A stretch of 9,404 nucleotides of DNA from JAJTFW01 sp964584995 (GTDB lineage Bacteria; Bacteroidota; Bacteroidia; AKYH767-A; OLB10), in NCBI GenBank assembly GCA_964584995.1, contig CAZPCA010000102.1, forward strand, positions 1 to 9,404. Direction: 5' to 3'. This document shows positions 1 to 7,587 of this stretch, piece by piece. Each line of letters begins with the position of its first letter. The first letter of the stretch is position 1. Made by a program: the position numbers and the translations under genes. The notes under the pieces were generated by a model. The model was not told where the DNA came from. It saw only the letters and a list, made by a program, of their open reading frames with translations, and did no database searches.

Positions 1-1538
1 TCCGTACAGCAACTCCTTATATTGACGTTCCTGCCGGCGTAACCATCAACATCGGCATCGCCCCGGGCAACAGTACTTCCGCCAACGACACACTGGTGAA
101 TATTCCTGCTGTATTCAGCAACGGTGAAACTTATTCGGCTATCGCCAGCGGAGTATTGAATCCAGCTGCTTTCGCCAGTAACCCTAACGGCGTCGGTACC
201 GGCTTCCAGCTGTTGGTAGCCAACGCTATGCGCGAGGCAGCACTCAATAGTAATGAAGTGGACTTCCGTGTACTGCACGGCGCTACTGACGCTCCTGCTG
301 TGGACGTTGTGGCCCGTGGAGTTGCCACTCTGGTGAACAATGCAGCCTACACCGATTTCACAGGCTACATCAGCGTACCTGCTAATCCCTACATCATCGA
401 TATCAAAGCTGCTGGAACAAATACCATTGTAGCGAGCTACAGCGCTCCTCTCAATCTTGTTCCCGGTGGTGCTGGAGTGGTTTTCGCATCCGGCTTCCTG
501 AATCCCTCAGCGAACCAAAGCGGCCCTGCATTCGGATTGTATGCAGCATTGCCTGACGGCAGTGTCATCGCACTTCCTGCTGTCAGCCAGGCGCGTTTGC
601 AGGTGATCCACAACTGTGCTGACCCTGTTGCAGACAGTGTAGACGTTTACCTCAATGGTGCTCTGCTCCTCGACAATTTCGCATTCCGTACAGCTACGCC
701 TTACATTGACTTCCCCGCTGGTACTGTTCAGAACGTGGGCATAGCTCCCAAAACATCTGCAAGTGCGAACGACACTTTGGTGAATTACAGCATAACCGCT
801 GCTAACGGAGAAACCTACGTTGCTATCGCAAGCGGCGTATTGACACCCGGTTCTTTCGCGAGCAATCCTGACGGAAGACCAACCGGCTTCACCCTGCTCT
901 TACAAGATCAGCAAAAAGAAAGCGCCGGTAGCGCCAGCGATGTGGAATTCCGCGTGCTACATGGATCTACAGATGCGCCTACCGTGGATGTTGTAGCCGT
1001 CGGTGCAGGCGTCATTGTTGACAACGCCGCTTATCTTGACTATACCAATTACATCACTGTTCCTGCTGCATCGTACACCTTACAGGTTACCCCGGGCAAC
1101 AACAACAGCATTATCGTTGCACAATACACTGCAGACCTCAGCGGACTGGGTGGTGGAGCAGCTGTAGTATTTGCGTCCGGTTTCCTCAATCCGGCAACGA
1201 ATCAAAATGGTCCTGCATTCGGGGTATACGCAGCACTTCCCAACGGTACGGTGGTAGCCTTCCCGGTCGCCACAGGTATTGCAGAAAACAATTCCAGCAT
1301 CCGTCAGGTATATCCGAATCCGGCTTCCAACCTGCTGAACATCGAATTGAAGGACGAACAACGCGTAATGGGTTACACCATCACCGATATGAGTGGTAAA
1401 ATCGTTGCTGAAGACGCCTTGTCGATGAGCAGCAATCGCTTAACGGTAAACACTTCACTGCTCGAAGCCGGCATGTATTTGCTCAATCTTCAAACCAGCG
1501 GAGGCAACAGTACTGCTCGTTTCCAGGTCATCAAGTAA
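1..1538 (+). CDS. Secreted DUF4397-repeat protein with T9SS C-terminal sorting domain (5' partial)
   Basis: The reading frame is open to the left edge: codons from position 3 read RTATPYIDVPAG and match an internal repeat, so the ATG at 96 is internal and the true start and signal peptide lie outside the window. The visible part has two alternating module types. Type A (for example ARLQVIHNCADP at 591) and type B (VEFRVLHGSTDAP at 942) both resemble DUF4397, a beta-rich domain of extracellular bacterial proteins with no established function. The order is A1 (partial), B1, A2, B2. From about 1278 comes a T9SS type A sorting domain, with a linker, then VYPNPAS, a YTITDMSGKIV segment, an AGMYLLNL segment and a terminal RFQVIK. 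In known systems this domain directs export through the outer membrane and is then removed, leaving the protein surface-bound or released. Only one cysteine is visible (in A2). The gene is convergent with the carbonic anhydrase gene. Module and sorting-domain calls are confident; the biological role is unknown. Confidence 0.9.
   Translation, partial: RTATPYIDVPAGVTINIGIAPGNSTSANDTLVNIPAVFSNGETYSAIASGVLNPAAFASNPNGVGTGFQLLVANAMREAALNSNEVDFRVLHGATDAPAVDVVARGVATLVNNAAYTDFTGYISVPANPYIIDIKAAGTNTIVASYSAPLNLVPGGAGVVFASGFLNPSANQSGPAFGLYAALPDGSVIALPAVSQARLQVIHNCADPVADSVDVYLNGALLLDNFAFRTATPYIDFPAGTVQNVGIAPKTSASANDTLVNYSITAANGETYVAIASGVLTPGSFASNPDGRPTGFTLLLQDQQKESAGSASDVEFRVLHGSTDAPTVDVVAVGAGVIVDNAAYLDYTNYITVPAASYTLQVTPGNNNSIIVAQYTADLSGLGGGAAVVFASGFLNPATNQNGPAFGVYAALPNGTVVAFPVATGIAENNSSIRQVYPNPASNLLNIELKDEQRVMGYTITDMSGKIVAEDALSMSSNRLTVNTSLLEAGMYLLNLQTSGGNSTARFQVIK
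3..257 (+). repeat. DUF4397-like module A1 (partial)
   Basis: The 85 codons correspond without gaps to the last 85 codons of module A2 (687-941). Shared blocks include RTATPYID, SANDTLVN, NGETY and IASGVL. The two copies differ at many silent and coding positions, so the duplication is old. Confidence 0.75.
258..590 (+). repeat. DUF4397-like module B1
   Basis: This module has 111 residues starting VDFRVLHGATDAP. It aligns with B2 at 942 with one extra residue in B2; 29 of the first 42 positions are identical. Both copies share VVFASGFLNP and end with a GPAFG-x-YAALP block. Confidence 0.75.
591..941 (+). repeat. DUF4397-like module A2
   Basis: This module has 117 residues starting ARLQVIHNCADP, the usual opening of a DUF4397 unit, and includes SVDVYLNG and RTATPYID. 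Together with B1 it forms a 684-bp A+B period: RTATPYID recurs at 3 and 687, and the B start recurs at 258 and 942. Confidence 0.75.
942..1277 (+). repeat. DUF4397-like module B2
   Basis: This module has 112 residues starting VEFRVLHGSTDAP. It is the second copy of type B and leads directly into the T9SS sorting domain. Confidence 0.75.
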
Positions 1539-1560
1539 CGCAGATCACTGCATAAAGAAG

Positions 1561-1586
1561 AAGGCCGGCTCTTGCGAGTCGGCCTT
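1561..1586. terminator. Intrinsic terminator, probably bidirectional, between convergent genes
   Basis: The 11-bp arms 1561-1571 (aaggccggctc) and 1576-1586 (gagtcggcctt) pair fully, with one G-U pair, around a 4-nt loop. On the plus strand the hairpin is followed by tctttttat, which suits the DUF4397 gene ending 22 bp before it. On the minus strand it is followed by cttctttat, so it may also stop transcription of the carbonic anhydrase gene that ends at 1608. Confidence 0.8.
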
Positions 1587-1607
1587 TCTTTTTATCTTAT
1601 TTATCGT

Positions 1608-2252
1608 TTATTCCTCTGTCAGATTATCGTACTCGAAGATATCGTGATCGAGCTTTGAGCCGGGAGGCATGTGTACCTGGGGCCTGATCAATCCATCGTG
1701 GAGATCGTACACCCAGCCATGCAGATGGGGTGCCTGGTGCAACTTCCAAGATTTCTGCACAATGGAAGTCTTGGCGAGGTTCATGACCTGTTCCATGACG
1801 TTCAGTTCAATCAAGCGGTTCACCTTTTCGTCTTCTGTCTTGAGCGCCTCGATTTCAGTCTGATGGTAGCGGTAAACATCTTTGATATTCCTTAGCCACT
1901 TATTGATAATACCAAGACTCTTATGCGTCAAGGCCGCCTTCACACCTCCGCATCCGTAATGCCCGCAAACGATGATGTGTTTCACCTGGAGTACCTCCAC
2001 AGCATATTGCAATACACTGAGCAGATTAAGGTCGGTATGTACGACCATGTTGGCAATGTTCCTGTGGATGAAGATCTGACCGGGCTTGGTCTGGGTAATT
2101 TGATCGGGTGGCACACGGCTATCCGAACAGCCGATCCAAAGAAAATCGGGTTTCTGCACATTCACCAGCCGTTCAAAAAATTCAGGGTCATGTTCGACCA
2201 TTTCCTTGGCCCATGCCTTGTTTTCCAATAGTAATCTTTCGTGAAGTTCCAT
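1608..2252 (-). CDS. can: Beta-class carbonic anhydrase
   Basis: This 214-residue enzyme is predicted to interconvert CO2 and bicarbonate in the cytoplasm; no signal peptide is visible. The beta-class signature is complete. CSDSR gives zinc ligand Cys42 and the Asp44-Arg46 dyad, and CGHYGCGG gives zinc ligands His98 and Cys101. As far as I recall, these positions coincide with those of E. coli Can, and the length is close to that protein's roughly 220 residues. The start at 2252 gives the usual short N-terminal helix (MELHERLLLENKAWA); no Shine-Dalgarno sequence is visible, as is common in Bacteroidota. The start lies 19 bp after the stop of the upstream sulP gene on the same strand, so the two are probably co-transcribed. 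This suggests that the enzyme supplies or uses the inorganic carbon handled by the transporter. The family call is very confident; the operon role is inferred. Confidence 0.96.
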   Translation of the reverse strand: MELHERLLLENKAWAKEMVEHDPEFFERLVNVQKPDFLWIGCSDSRVPPDQITQTKPGQIFIHRNIANMVVHTDLNLLSVLQYAVEVLQVKHIIVCGHYGCGGVKAALTHKSLGIINKWLRNIKDVYRYHQTEIEALKTEDEKVNRLIELNVMEQVMNLAKTSIVQKSWKLHQAPHLHGWVYDLHDGLIRPQVHMPPGSKLDHDIFEYDNLTEE

Positions 2253-2271
2253 AGTACATTAGGTTTTTAGA

Positions 2272-3849
2272 TCAAGTTAGCAAGACCGGCTCTTTGATGA
2301 TATCGGTCGTATGTGTATCATTCCTTTTCAGGATCACTTGCACTTCTCTGAGCGCAGCATTATCGATAAAATCGTTTATGATTTCAGCATTATCGTAATC
2401 AACGAATTCCACCTTGGATACATCCAGCAACACGCTCACCCCGTCCGGTACCTGCCTGAATACACGGCGCAATTCCGCCTTGTGAACGAAGGAAAGGTTC
2501 TTCTTGAATTTAATCAGATGATTGTTTCCGGATTGGACGTACACCACAGACGATTTGAAATTGCTCACCAGCACAAATACCGAACCCGCCACTATGCCGA
2601 TCATCACGCCCACCAGAAGGTCTGTAAGCAGGATGGCCAAAATCGTGATCACAAAGGGCACAAAGTGCGCAAGACCTTTCTTCCACTTGCGCATGAATAT
2701 TTCCGGCTTGGTCAATTTAAATCCTACGGATATGAGCACCGCAGCCAGTGCACTGAGCGGAATCTGGTTAAGGATAAACGGAATCAATGCCACCGAAAGT
2801 AAGAGCAGTAAGCCGTGCAGAATGGTCGAAATCCTGGTACGCCCACCACTGCTGACATTGGCGGAACTGCGCACAATCACGGAGGTGACAGGCATTCCTC
2901 CCGCAAGTCCTGAAGCCATATTGCCTACTCCCTGGGCCACCAACTCACGGTTGGTAGGTGAGATCCTTTTGAAGGGATCGATTTTATCGATCGCCTCAAT
3001 ACTCAGCAAAGTTTCCACACTCGCGACGATGGCCAATGTCAGGGCCGTCATCCAAACCTGTGAATTACTGATGTAGGAAAAATCAGGTGCTTTGAACTGC
3101 TCCAAGAACGATGTAGCAGAAACCGCCACCGGGATGTTGACGAGGTGTTCGCTTGCCAATACGAACTGGGGCGCTACGGACCTGAATAGATTATTGGCCA
3201 GCACGCCCAGCACCACCGCCAGTAGAGGACCCGGAATGTATTGGAGCAGGGGATGATTTTTTATGCGCTTGTGCTCCCACAAGTTCAGCAACACAATGCC
3301 CAAGACAGAAATCACAATGGCGCCGGGGGATAAGGCCTCGTTGAACAAACTCAACAACTCGGTAATTGTATTACGGCCGTCCGACTGACTGAAACTGAAG
3401 TCCCCCTCGTAATCCTTGTCGTAACCTACCGCGTGGGGAATCTGTTTCAGAATAAGAATCAACCCTATGGCGGCGAGCATCCCTCTGATGACAGCTGAAG
3501 GTATGAAATCACCGATCAGACCAGCCTTAAGCACTCCGAGTAATAGTTGAATGATGCCTGACAGAAAAACTGCCAGGAGAAAAGCCTCGAAAGAGGGCAG
3601 ACTTTGTACCGCGGACAATACAATGACCGTCAGTCCTGCAGCAGGTCCACTTACACTTAACTGAGAACCGCTCAGTAAACCAATGACAATCCCGCCTACA
3701 GCACCGGCGATGATGCCGGAGAAGGCAGGCACACCGGAGGCAACGGCTACACCGAGGCAGAGCGGCAATGCGACAAGAAATACTACAAGGGCAGCAGGTC
3801 CGTCATAGCGCAAATTGCCCCATGAGGGTTTCAAGGAATTTGATGGCAT
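2272..3849 (-). CDS. SulP-family inorganic anion transporter with C-terminal STAS domain
   Basis: This 525-residue inner-membrane protein belongs to the SLC26/SulP family. Near the N-terminus (about residues 15-75) is the typical block with LPLCLGVAVASG, PAFSGIIAG and the SGPAAGLT loop. Many hydrophobic segments follow to about residue 430. The conserved region near residues 278-340 carries VETLLSIEAIDKIDP, GMASG-like GNMASGLAGGMP and RSSANVSSGGRTR. Residues 440-525 form a short STAS domain with LLDVSKVEFVDYDNAEI; the position that often carries a phosphorylatable serine in anti-sigma antagonists is not serine here. The start at 3849 places the family's N-terminal motif directly after a short leader. 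SulP members carry sulfate, bicarbonate or other anions. The carbonic anhydrase gene 19 bp downstream makes bicarbonate a reasonable guess, in the way of cyanobacterial BicA and the natural SulP-carbonic anhydrase fusions. Sulfate or another anion cannot be excluded. Confidence 0.93.
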   Translation of the reverse strand: MPSNSLKPSWGNLRYDGPAALVVFLVALPLCLGVAVASGVPAFSGIIAGAVGGIVIGLLSGSQLSVSGPAAGLTVIVLSAVQSLPSFEAFLLAVFLSGIIQLLLGVLKAGLIGDFIPSAVIRGMLAAIGLILILKQIPHAVGYDKDYEGDFSFSQSDGRNTITELLSLFNEALSPGAIVISVLGIVLLNLWEHKRIKNHPLLQYIPGPLLAVVLGVLANNLFRSVAPQFVLASEHLVNIPVAVSATSFLEQFKAPDFSYISNSQVWMTALTLAIVASVETLLSIEAIDKIDPFKRISPTNRELVAQGVGNMASGLAGGMPVTSVIVRSSANVSSGGRTRISTILHGLLLLLSVALIPFILNQIPLSALAAVLISVGFKLTKPEIFMRKWKKGLAHFVPFVITILAILLTDLLVGVMIGIVAGSVFVLVSNFKSSVVYVQSGNNHLIKFKKNLSFVHKAELRRVFRQVPDGVSVLLDVSKVEFVDYDNAEIINDFIDNAALREVQVILKRNDTHTTDIIKEPVLLT

Positions 3850-3963
3850 AATGGTCAGGTTTCATTAGGAGAAAAAAAATCAGGTTGAGGTAGAATGCGA
3901 ATTTATCACTTTCAAAATAAAAACTACCAACTTTAATAGCATTACTATCTATTGAAAATAAAA

Positions 3964-3991
3964 AAAGCGCCACTCTAAGGAGTGACGCTTT
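3964..3991 (-). terminator. Intrinsic terminator of the S46 peptidase gene
   Basis: Arms 3964-3975 and 3980-3991 pair over 12 positions with one C-A mismatch around a taag loop. Read on the minus strand, the stem is followed by a T-rich tract (cttttttattttc). It lies 18 bp beyond the peptidase stop codon and separates that gene from sulP. The AT-rich stretch between here and the sulP start (3850-3963) is where a sulP promoter should be. I found no full match to the Bacteroidota TAnnTTTG element there, only a one-mismatch TTATTTTG at 3913-3920 on the minus strand. Confidence 0.85.
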
Positions 3992-4009
3992 GAATTTAAA
4001 CCACTTCGC

Positions 4010-6214
4010 TTAGCGAATGATTTTCATTTCGTTGAGCAGATGACCGGCTCCACCGAATTTATCCATGATGAACAGAGTATAGCGAATGTCCACGCAAATG
4101 GTACGCTGAAACTGGGGTTCAAATGCGAAGTCACTTGCAATCGCCTCCCAGTTGCCGTCAAATGCGGTTCCAATCAATTCGCCGTTTCCGTTAATGACAG
4201 GACTACCGGAGTTACCGCCGGTGATGTCATTATCGGTCAAGAAGCAGGCGTGCAATTCACCATCCTTATCAGCGTATTGACCGAAGTCACGCTTTTTCAT
4301 CATATCGATGAGGCGTGCAGGTGCATCGAATTCGATATCACCGGGGGTGTACTTTTCCAGAATACCGCGTGAAGTGGTGAATTCTTTGAAGAAAGTCGCA
4401 TCCTTACCATTGTAGGGCAAAACGCGGCCGTAGGTCATGCGCATACTTCCATTGGCATCCGGTGTAAACAGACGATTGGGGCTCATCTCCATCACTCCTG
4501 CCTGGAACAGGCGGTTGGCTTTGCCCAGCTGCGTATTGATCTTGTTCATCTCCGGTTGCATTTTACCGGTAACGTCCGTCATGTAGGCATTGGTCACTGC
4601 GTAAATGGGGTCTTTCTTGAGTTTTTTCAGTGAAGGCGATGCGAGGAAGGCCGCAAATTTCTCTTTGCCGGTGAGGAAGGATTTCTCCCACATGGCATTG
4701 GCCATCGCGGTGTAATCCTTCTTGTACTTGGCGGCCATATCCAGCAACACAGATGGAAGCATGCTGTTATCCAGGTCCTCAACAATGTGCATAAGCACTG
4801 AAGCCAAGACCTTCTTCTCGATGGGCTCATAAAACTCGCGGAAGTCCGCATCAAGGTCAGCTGCCATTTCCGCTGCGGCTTTTTTCGCATCCTCTTTCTT
4901 GTTCTTGTCCGCCAGCATAGGCTCCAGCGAAGAAAGGCCCATAGCAAACACCATCGGCTGACTGTTACTGATGCCGTCCTGAAGATAAACACCGAACATA
5001 CCCAACTTCTCCACTTTACCGAACGCTTCGTTGTACATTGGAATCACGTCGTTGTATTTGCTGGCGTTATTCGCTTTCACCCAGGCAGAGAATTTATTCT
5101 CCTCCTCCTTGCGACGCTCATAGATACTCAACTTTTTCAAGGCATCGGCTTCGCCCATGAACTTCTTCCAGTAGTTACTCAAGCCTGCATACTTGTCGGC
5201 ATACATGAGTTTGATCTTCGGATCCTTGTGCATGTATTCTTCATAGATATCCAAAATATCCCGGCGGACTTTGACGCGCATCGGACGCTCCTTCTCTGAA
5301 TAATAACGGATGCCCTCGCTATAGGTATAGCGTTGTGTCCTGCCCGGATAACCAAGGATCATCGCATAGCTCTTCTCCTGAGGTCCCTGGATATTGATGG
5401 GGAAGTAATATTTGGGTGTGTAGGGCTTATTGTCCTTGCTGAATTTCGCAGCCTTATTGGAGGCGTCCGCGTAAATCCTGAAAACACTGATATCACAGGT
5501 GTGACGGGGCCACATCCAGTTATCGGTTTCTCCGCCGAACTTTCCGATGTTCTCAGGAGGAGTGCCTACGAGACGGATATCCTGGAAAACGTTGTAATAC
5601 ATAGCAAGGTACTTATTGCCGGCCCAGAAGGGGATGATTTCAACCACCCAATAATCTTTTTCATCGCCCAGTGCCTCTTTCAGCTTTGAGGAAACAGACT
5701 TGATCAGCGCTGAAACAGCCTTGCCGCGTGCGGATTCATCGGAAAGACCCGCTACTGAATCTGTGACAATACTGCCTGTCACATCCTCCACTTTGGCGAG
5801 CAATCCGATATTGAAATTGGCTGCACGCTCCTCGGACTGGTTCTTTGCCCAGAAGCCGTTGGCCAGGATGTTGTCTTCGTTGGTGCTCAGCTCCTGTATA
5901 GCGCCATATCCACAATGGTGATTGGTCAGGAAGAGCCCCTGCTGAGAGATGATCTCTCCTGTACAAAACATCCTGTTCTGCTTGCTCATCAGGCGCACTA
6001 CGGCGTCCTTGATACAAGCTTGGTTGATGCTATAGATATCTTCAGCGGTCAATTTCAAACCGCGGGCCTGCATAGAGTCCTGAAGTTGTGAAATCAGGAA
6101 CAGCGGCCACATGCCTTCGTCGGCACGCACCTGTTTGCCCCATACCATCCCAAGGATGAGCAAGAGGCCNNNNNNNNNNTATTCGATTTTGTTTGGGAAT
6201 GCAAAGTAAACCAA
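4010..6214 (-). CDS. S46-family dipeptidyl-peptidase (DPP7-like), exported; start disrupted by N gap
   Basis: This serine exopeptidase is predicted to remove dipeptides from the N-terminus of peptides in the periplasm. Numbering here follows the 734-codon frame read through the gap. The mature part starts near ADEGMWP (residues 31-37), as in other S46 enzymes. The preceding hydrophobic GLLLILGMVWG is the remainder of a signal peptide. The trypsin-like catalytic triad is visible: His100 in TNHHCGYG, Asp241 in WPRHTCD, and Ser669 in GGNSGSPV. Spacing matches the family. The specificity position 18 residues after the serine is Gly687 (FDGNWE), as in DPP7, rather than the arginine of DPP11, so hydrophobic rather than acidic P1 residues are expected. 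Ten Ns at 6170-6179 fall in the signal peptide. The codon at 6214 is TTG, and the residues before the gap (VYFAFPNKIE) do not look like a signal peptide, so the true start is probably inside or beside the gap. Residues from 6169 down to 4010 are reliable. Confidence 0.92.
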   Translation of the reverse strand: MVYFAFPNKIEXXXXGLLLILGMVWGKQVRADEGMWPLFLISQLQDSMQARGLKLTAEDIYSINQACIKDAVVRLMSKQNRMFCTGEIISQQGLFLTNHHCGYGAIQELSTNEDNILANGFWAKNQSEERAANFNIGLLAKVEDVTGSIVTDSVAGLSDESARGKAVSALIKSVSSKLKEALGDEKDYWVVEIIPFWAGNKYLAMYYNVFQDIRLVGTPPENIGKFGGETDNWMWPRHTCDISVFRIYADASNKAAKFSKDNKPYTPKYYFPINIQGPQEKSYAMILGYPGRTQRYTYSEGIRYYSEKERPMRVKVRRDILDIYEEYMHKDPKIKLMYADKYAGLSNYWKKFMGEADALKKLSIYERRKEEENKFSAWVKANNASKYNDVIPMYNEAFGKVEKLGMFGVYLQDGISNSQPMVFAMGLSSLEPMLADKNKKEDAKKAAAEMAADLDADFREFYEPIEKKVLASVLMHIVEDLDNSMLPSVLLDMAAKYKKDYTAMANAMWEKSFLTGKEKFAAFLASPSLKKLKKDPIYAVTNAYMTDVTGKMQPEMNKINTQLGKANRLFQAGVMEMSPNRLFTPDANGSMRMTYGRVLPYNGKDATFFKEFTTSRGILEKYTPGDIEFDAPARLIDMMKKRDFGQYADKDGELHACFLTDNDITGGNSGSPVINGNGELIGTAFDGNWEAIASDFAFEPQFQRTICVDIRYTLFIMDKFGGAGHLLNEMKIIR
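6170..6179. other. Assembly gap (10 Ns)
   Basis: These are ten unresolved bases within the signal-peptide region of the S46 peptidase gene. The round number suggests a scaffold placeholder, so the real length may differ and the reading frame across it is not assured. Confidence 0.97.
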
Positions 6215-6250
6215 TTCAACCTTCCTTACAGGTGAAAAGGACGTTAAAAT

Positions 6251-6270
6251 TTACGGTTCCTCATCCGTAA
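6251..6270 (-). terminator. Weak hairpin downstream of the nucleoside transporter gene
   Basis: The arms ttacgg (6251-6256) and ccgtaa (6265-6270) enclose an 8-nt loop. On the minus strand they are followed by attttaac. The stem is only 6 bp and the T-tract is poor, so this may be a weak terminator, an attenuating element in a transcript running into the peptidase gene, or chance. Confidence 0.25.
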
Positions 6271-6324
6271 AAACGCAGCAGTTATGGCGCGACAACCCAG
6301 CCCTATCAAACTGATTTTCAGTTT

Positions 6325-7587
6325 CTAAATGATAATGCCGGCAATTGTTGCCGAAAGATAGGAAGCCAGGGTACCACAGAAGAGTGCTTTCAGGCCCAAA
6401 CGGGCAAGATCGGCTCTTCTGCCGGGAGCCAGTTCGCCGATACCACCGATTTGCATGCCTACGCTGGCGAAATTGGCAAATCCGCAAATGGCGATAGACA
6501 CAATCAATAGCCCTTTCTCAGTGAGGATAGGCACCGATTTATTCGCCAGATTCTGGAAGGCTACAAATTCATTGATGGTCAATTTTTGTCCAAGCAGCGT
6601 CGCCACGTTGCCGACATCCGCCGAGGGTACGCCCATGGCCCAGGCCATCGGGTAAAAGAGCTTGCCGAAAATCCAGTTCAACGATAGATCAAAGTCCGGG
6701 TTAAAGATGTGTGCGATGCGGATCAAGGACCAGTCGATGAGCGCTATCAACGCAATAAAACCAATGAGCATAGCAACGACATTCATGGCGATTTTAAATC
6801 CTTCGCCGGCACCGTGGGAAATCGCATCCACCACATTGATGTATGGACTTTTCACTTCCAGCTTCACGTTACCCATGGTTTCACTCTCCTTGGTCTCCGG
6901 AAAGACAATTTTGGAGATGACCAGTGCTCCCGGGGCTGCCATTAGGCTGGCAGCGATGAGCTTCGGTGCAAGGTCGAATCCTGCAGCAGCGCCCATGTTC
7001 ACGTACACCACGAGTATACCACCGGCGATGCAGGCAAGACTTCCGCTCATACTGGCGAGCAGTTCACTGTTGGTCATTCCCGCCAGGTACGGACGTATCA
7101 TCACCTGTGCTTCGACTTGGCCGACGAAGGCACTGGCGACATTGCTGAGTGCTTCGGCACCACTGACCTTCATGATGAAATTCATAGCCTTAGCAATGAC
7201 AGCAATCACTTTCTGCATAATGCCGAAATGGTAAAGAATCGCCACCAACACACACACGAGAATGATGGTAGCAGTCACGTTAAATGCGAAAACGAATCCT
7301 CCCGCAGCGTAATTCGCCACCGTACCATCGAACTGCATGGCTCCGAGTCCACCGTACACGAAAGCCGCCCCTTGCCTTGCGAACATCTCGATCTTCTCCA
7401 TGCCATGACCTACAGCCTGAAAGAAAGCAGTGACGGGCGGAATCTTCAAGACCAGGATGGCGATGAACACCTGCAGCAGCAGGCCACTCAGTACAAGTCG
7501 GCTATTGATGGCTTTACGGTCGTTACTGGCGAGAAATGCGAGTCCGAGTATCAGGACTATTCCGATCAATCCGGTGAGGCGTTCCAT
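6325..7587 (-). CDS. Concentrative nucleoside transporter (CNT/NupC family)
   Basis: This 420-residue inner-membrane protein is predicted to import nucleosides by cation symport; bacterial relatives use Na+ or H+. The order of signatures is that of the family. There is an N-terminal membrane segment (MERLTGLIGIVLILGLAFLA), then a gate region near residues 75-110. GAEALSNVASAFVGQVEA follows, with the substrate-contacting Gln157 and Glu159. Later come NEFVA with Glu340, and CGFANFAS with Asn372 and Ser375. These correspond to Gln154, Glu156, Glu332, Asn368 and Ser371 of Vibrio cholerae CNT as I recall them. The length matches bacterial members of about 400-425 residues, and both ends look complete. 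The start at 7587 puts the first membrane helix directly at the N-terminus, as usual. The S46 peptidase gene follows on the same strand after about 110 bp, so co-transcription is possible but unproven. The exact nucleoside preference cannot be read from the sequence. Confidence 0.95.
   Translation of the reverse strand: MERLTGLIGIVLILGLAFLASNDRKAINSRLVLSGLLLQVFIAILVLKIPPVTAFFQAVGHGMEKIEMFARQGAAFVYGGLGAMQFDGTVANYAAGGFVFAFNVTATIILVCVLVAILYHFGIMQKVIAVIAKAMNFIMKVSGAEALSNVASAFVGQVEAQVMIRPYLAGMTNSELLASMSGSLACIAGGILVVYVNMGAAAGFDLAPKLIAASLMAAPGALVISKIVFPETKESETMGNVKLEVKSPYINVVDAISHGAGEGFKIAMNVVAMLIGFIALIALIDWSLIRIAHIFNPDFDLSLNWIFGKLFYPMAWAMGVPSADVGNVATLLGQKLTINEFVAFQNLANKSVPILTEKGLLIVSIAICGFANFASVGMQIGGIGELAPGRRADLARLGLKALFCGTLASYLSATIAGIII

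Noticed and set aside
1..1277. Assembly duplication as the cause of the DUF4397 repeats
   Set aside because: The copies differ at many nucleotide and amino acid positions, which a duplicated assembly segment would not.
2311..3076. Plus-strand open frames of 163 and 184 codons opposite sulP
   Set aside because: They overlap each other and the well-supported SulP gene, with no recognisable domains. They are antisense shadows.
4627..4992. A 121-codon minus-strand frame inside the S46 gene in another frame
   Set aside because: Its Arg-, Trp- and Ser-rich composition is typical of a frame-shifted reading of the real gene. The peptidase frame is intact here.
6170..6214. A real frameshift or pseudogene at the start of the S46 peptidase
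   Set aside because: The break coincides with the Ns and the rest of the protein is full-length with an intact triad, so missing sequence is the simpler explanation.
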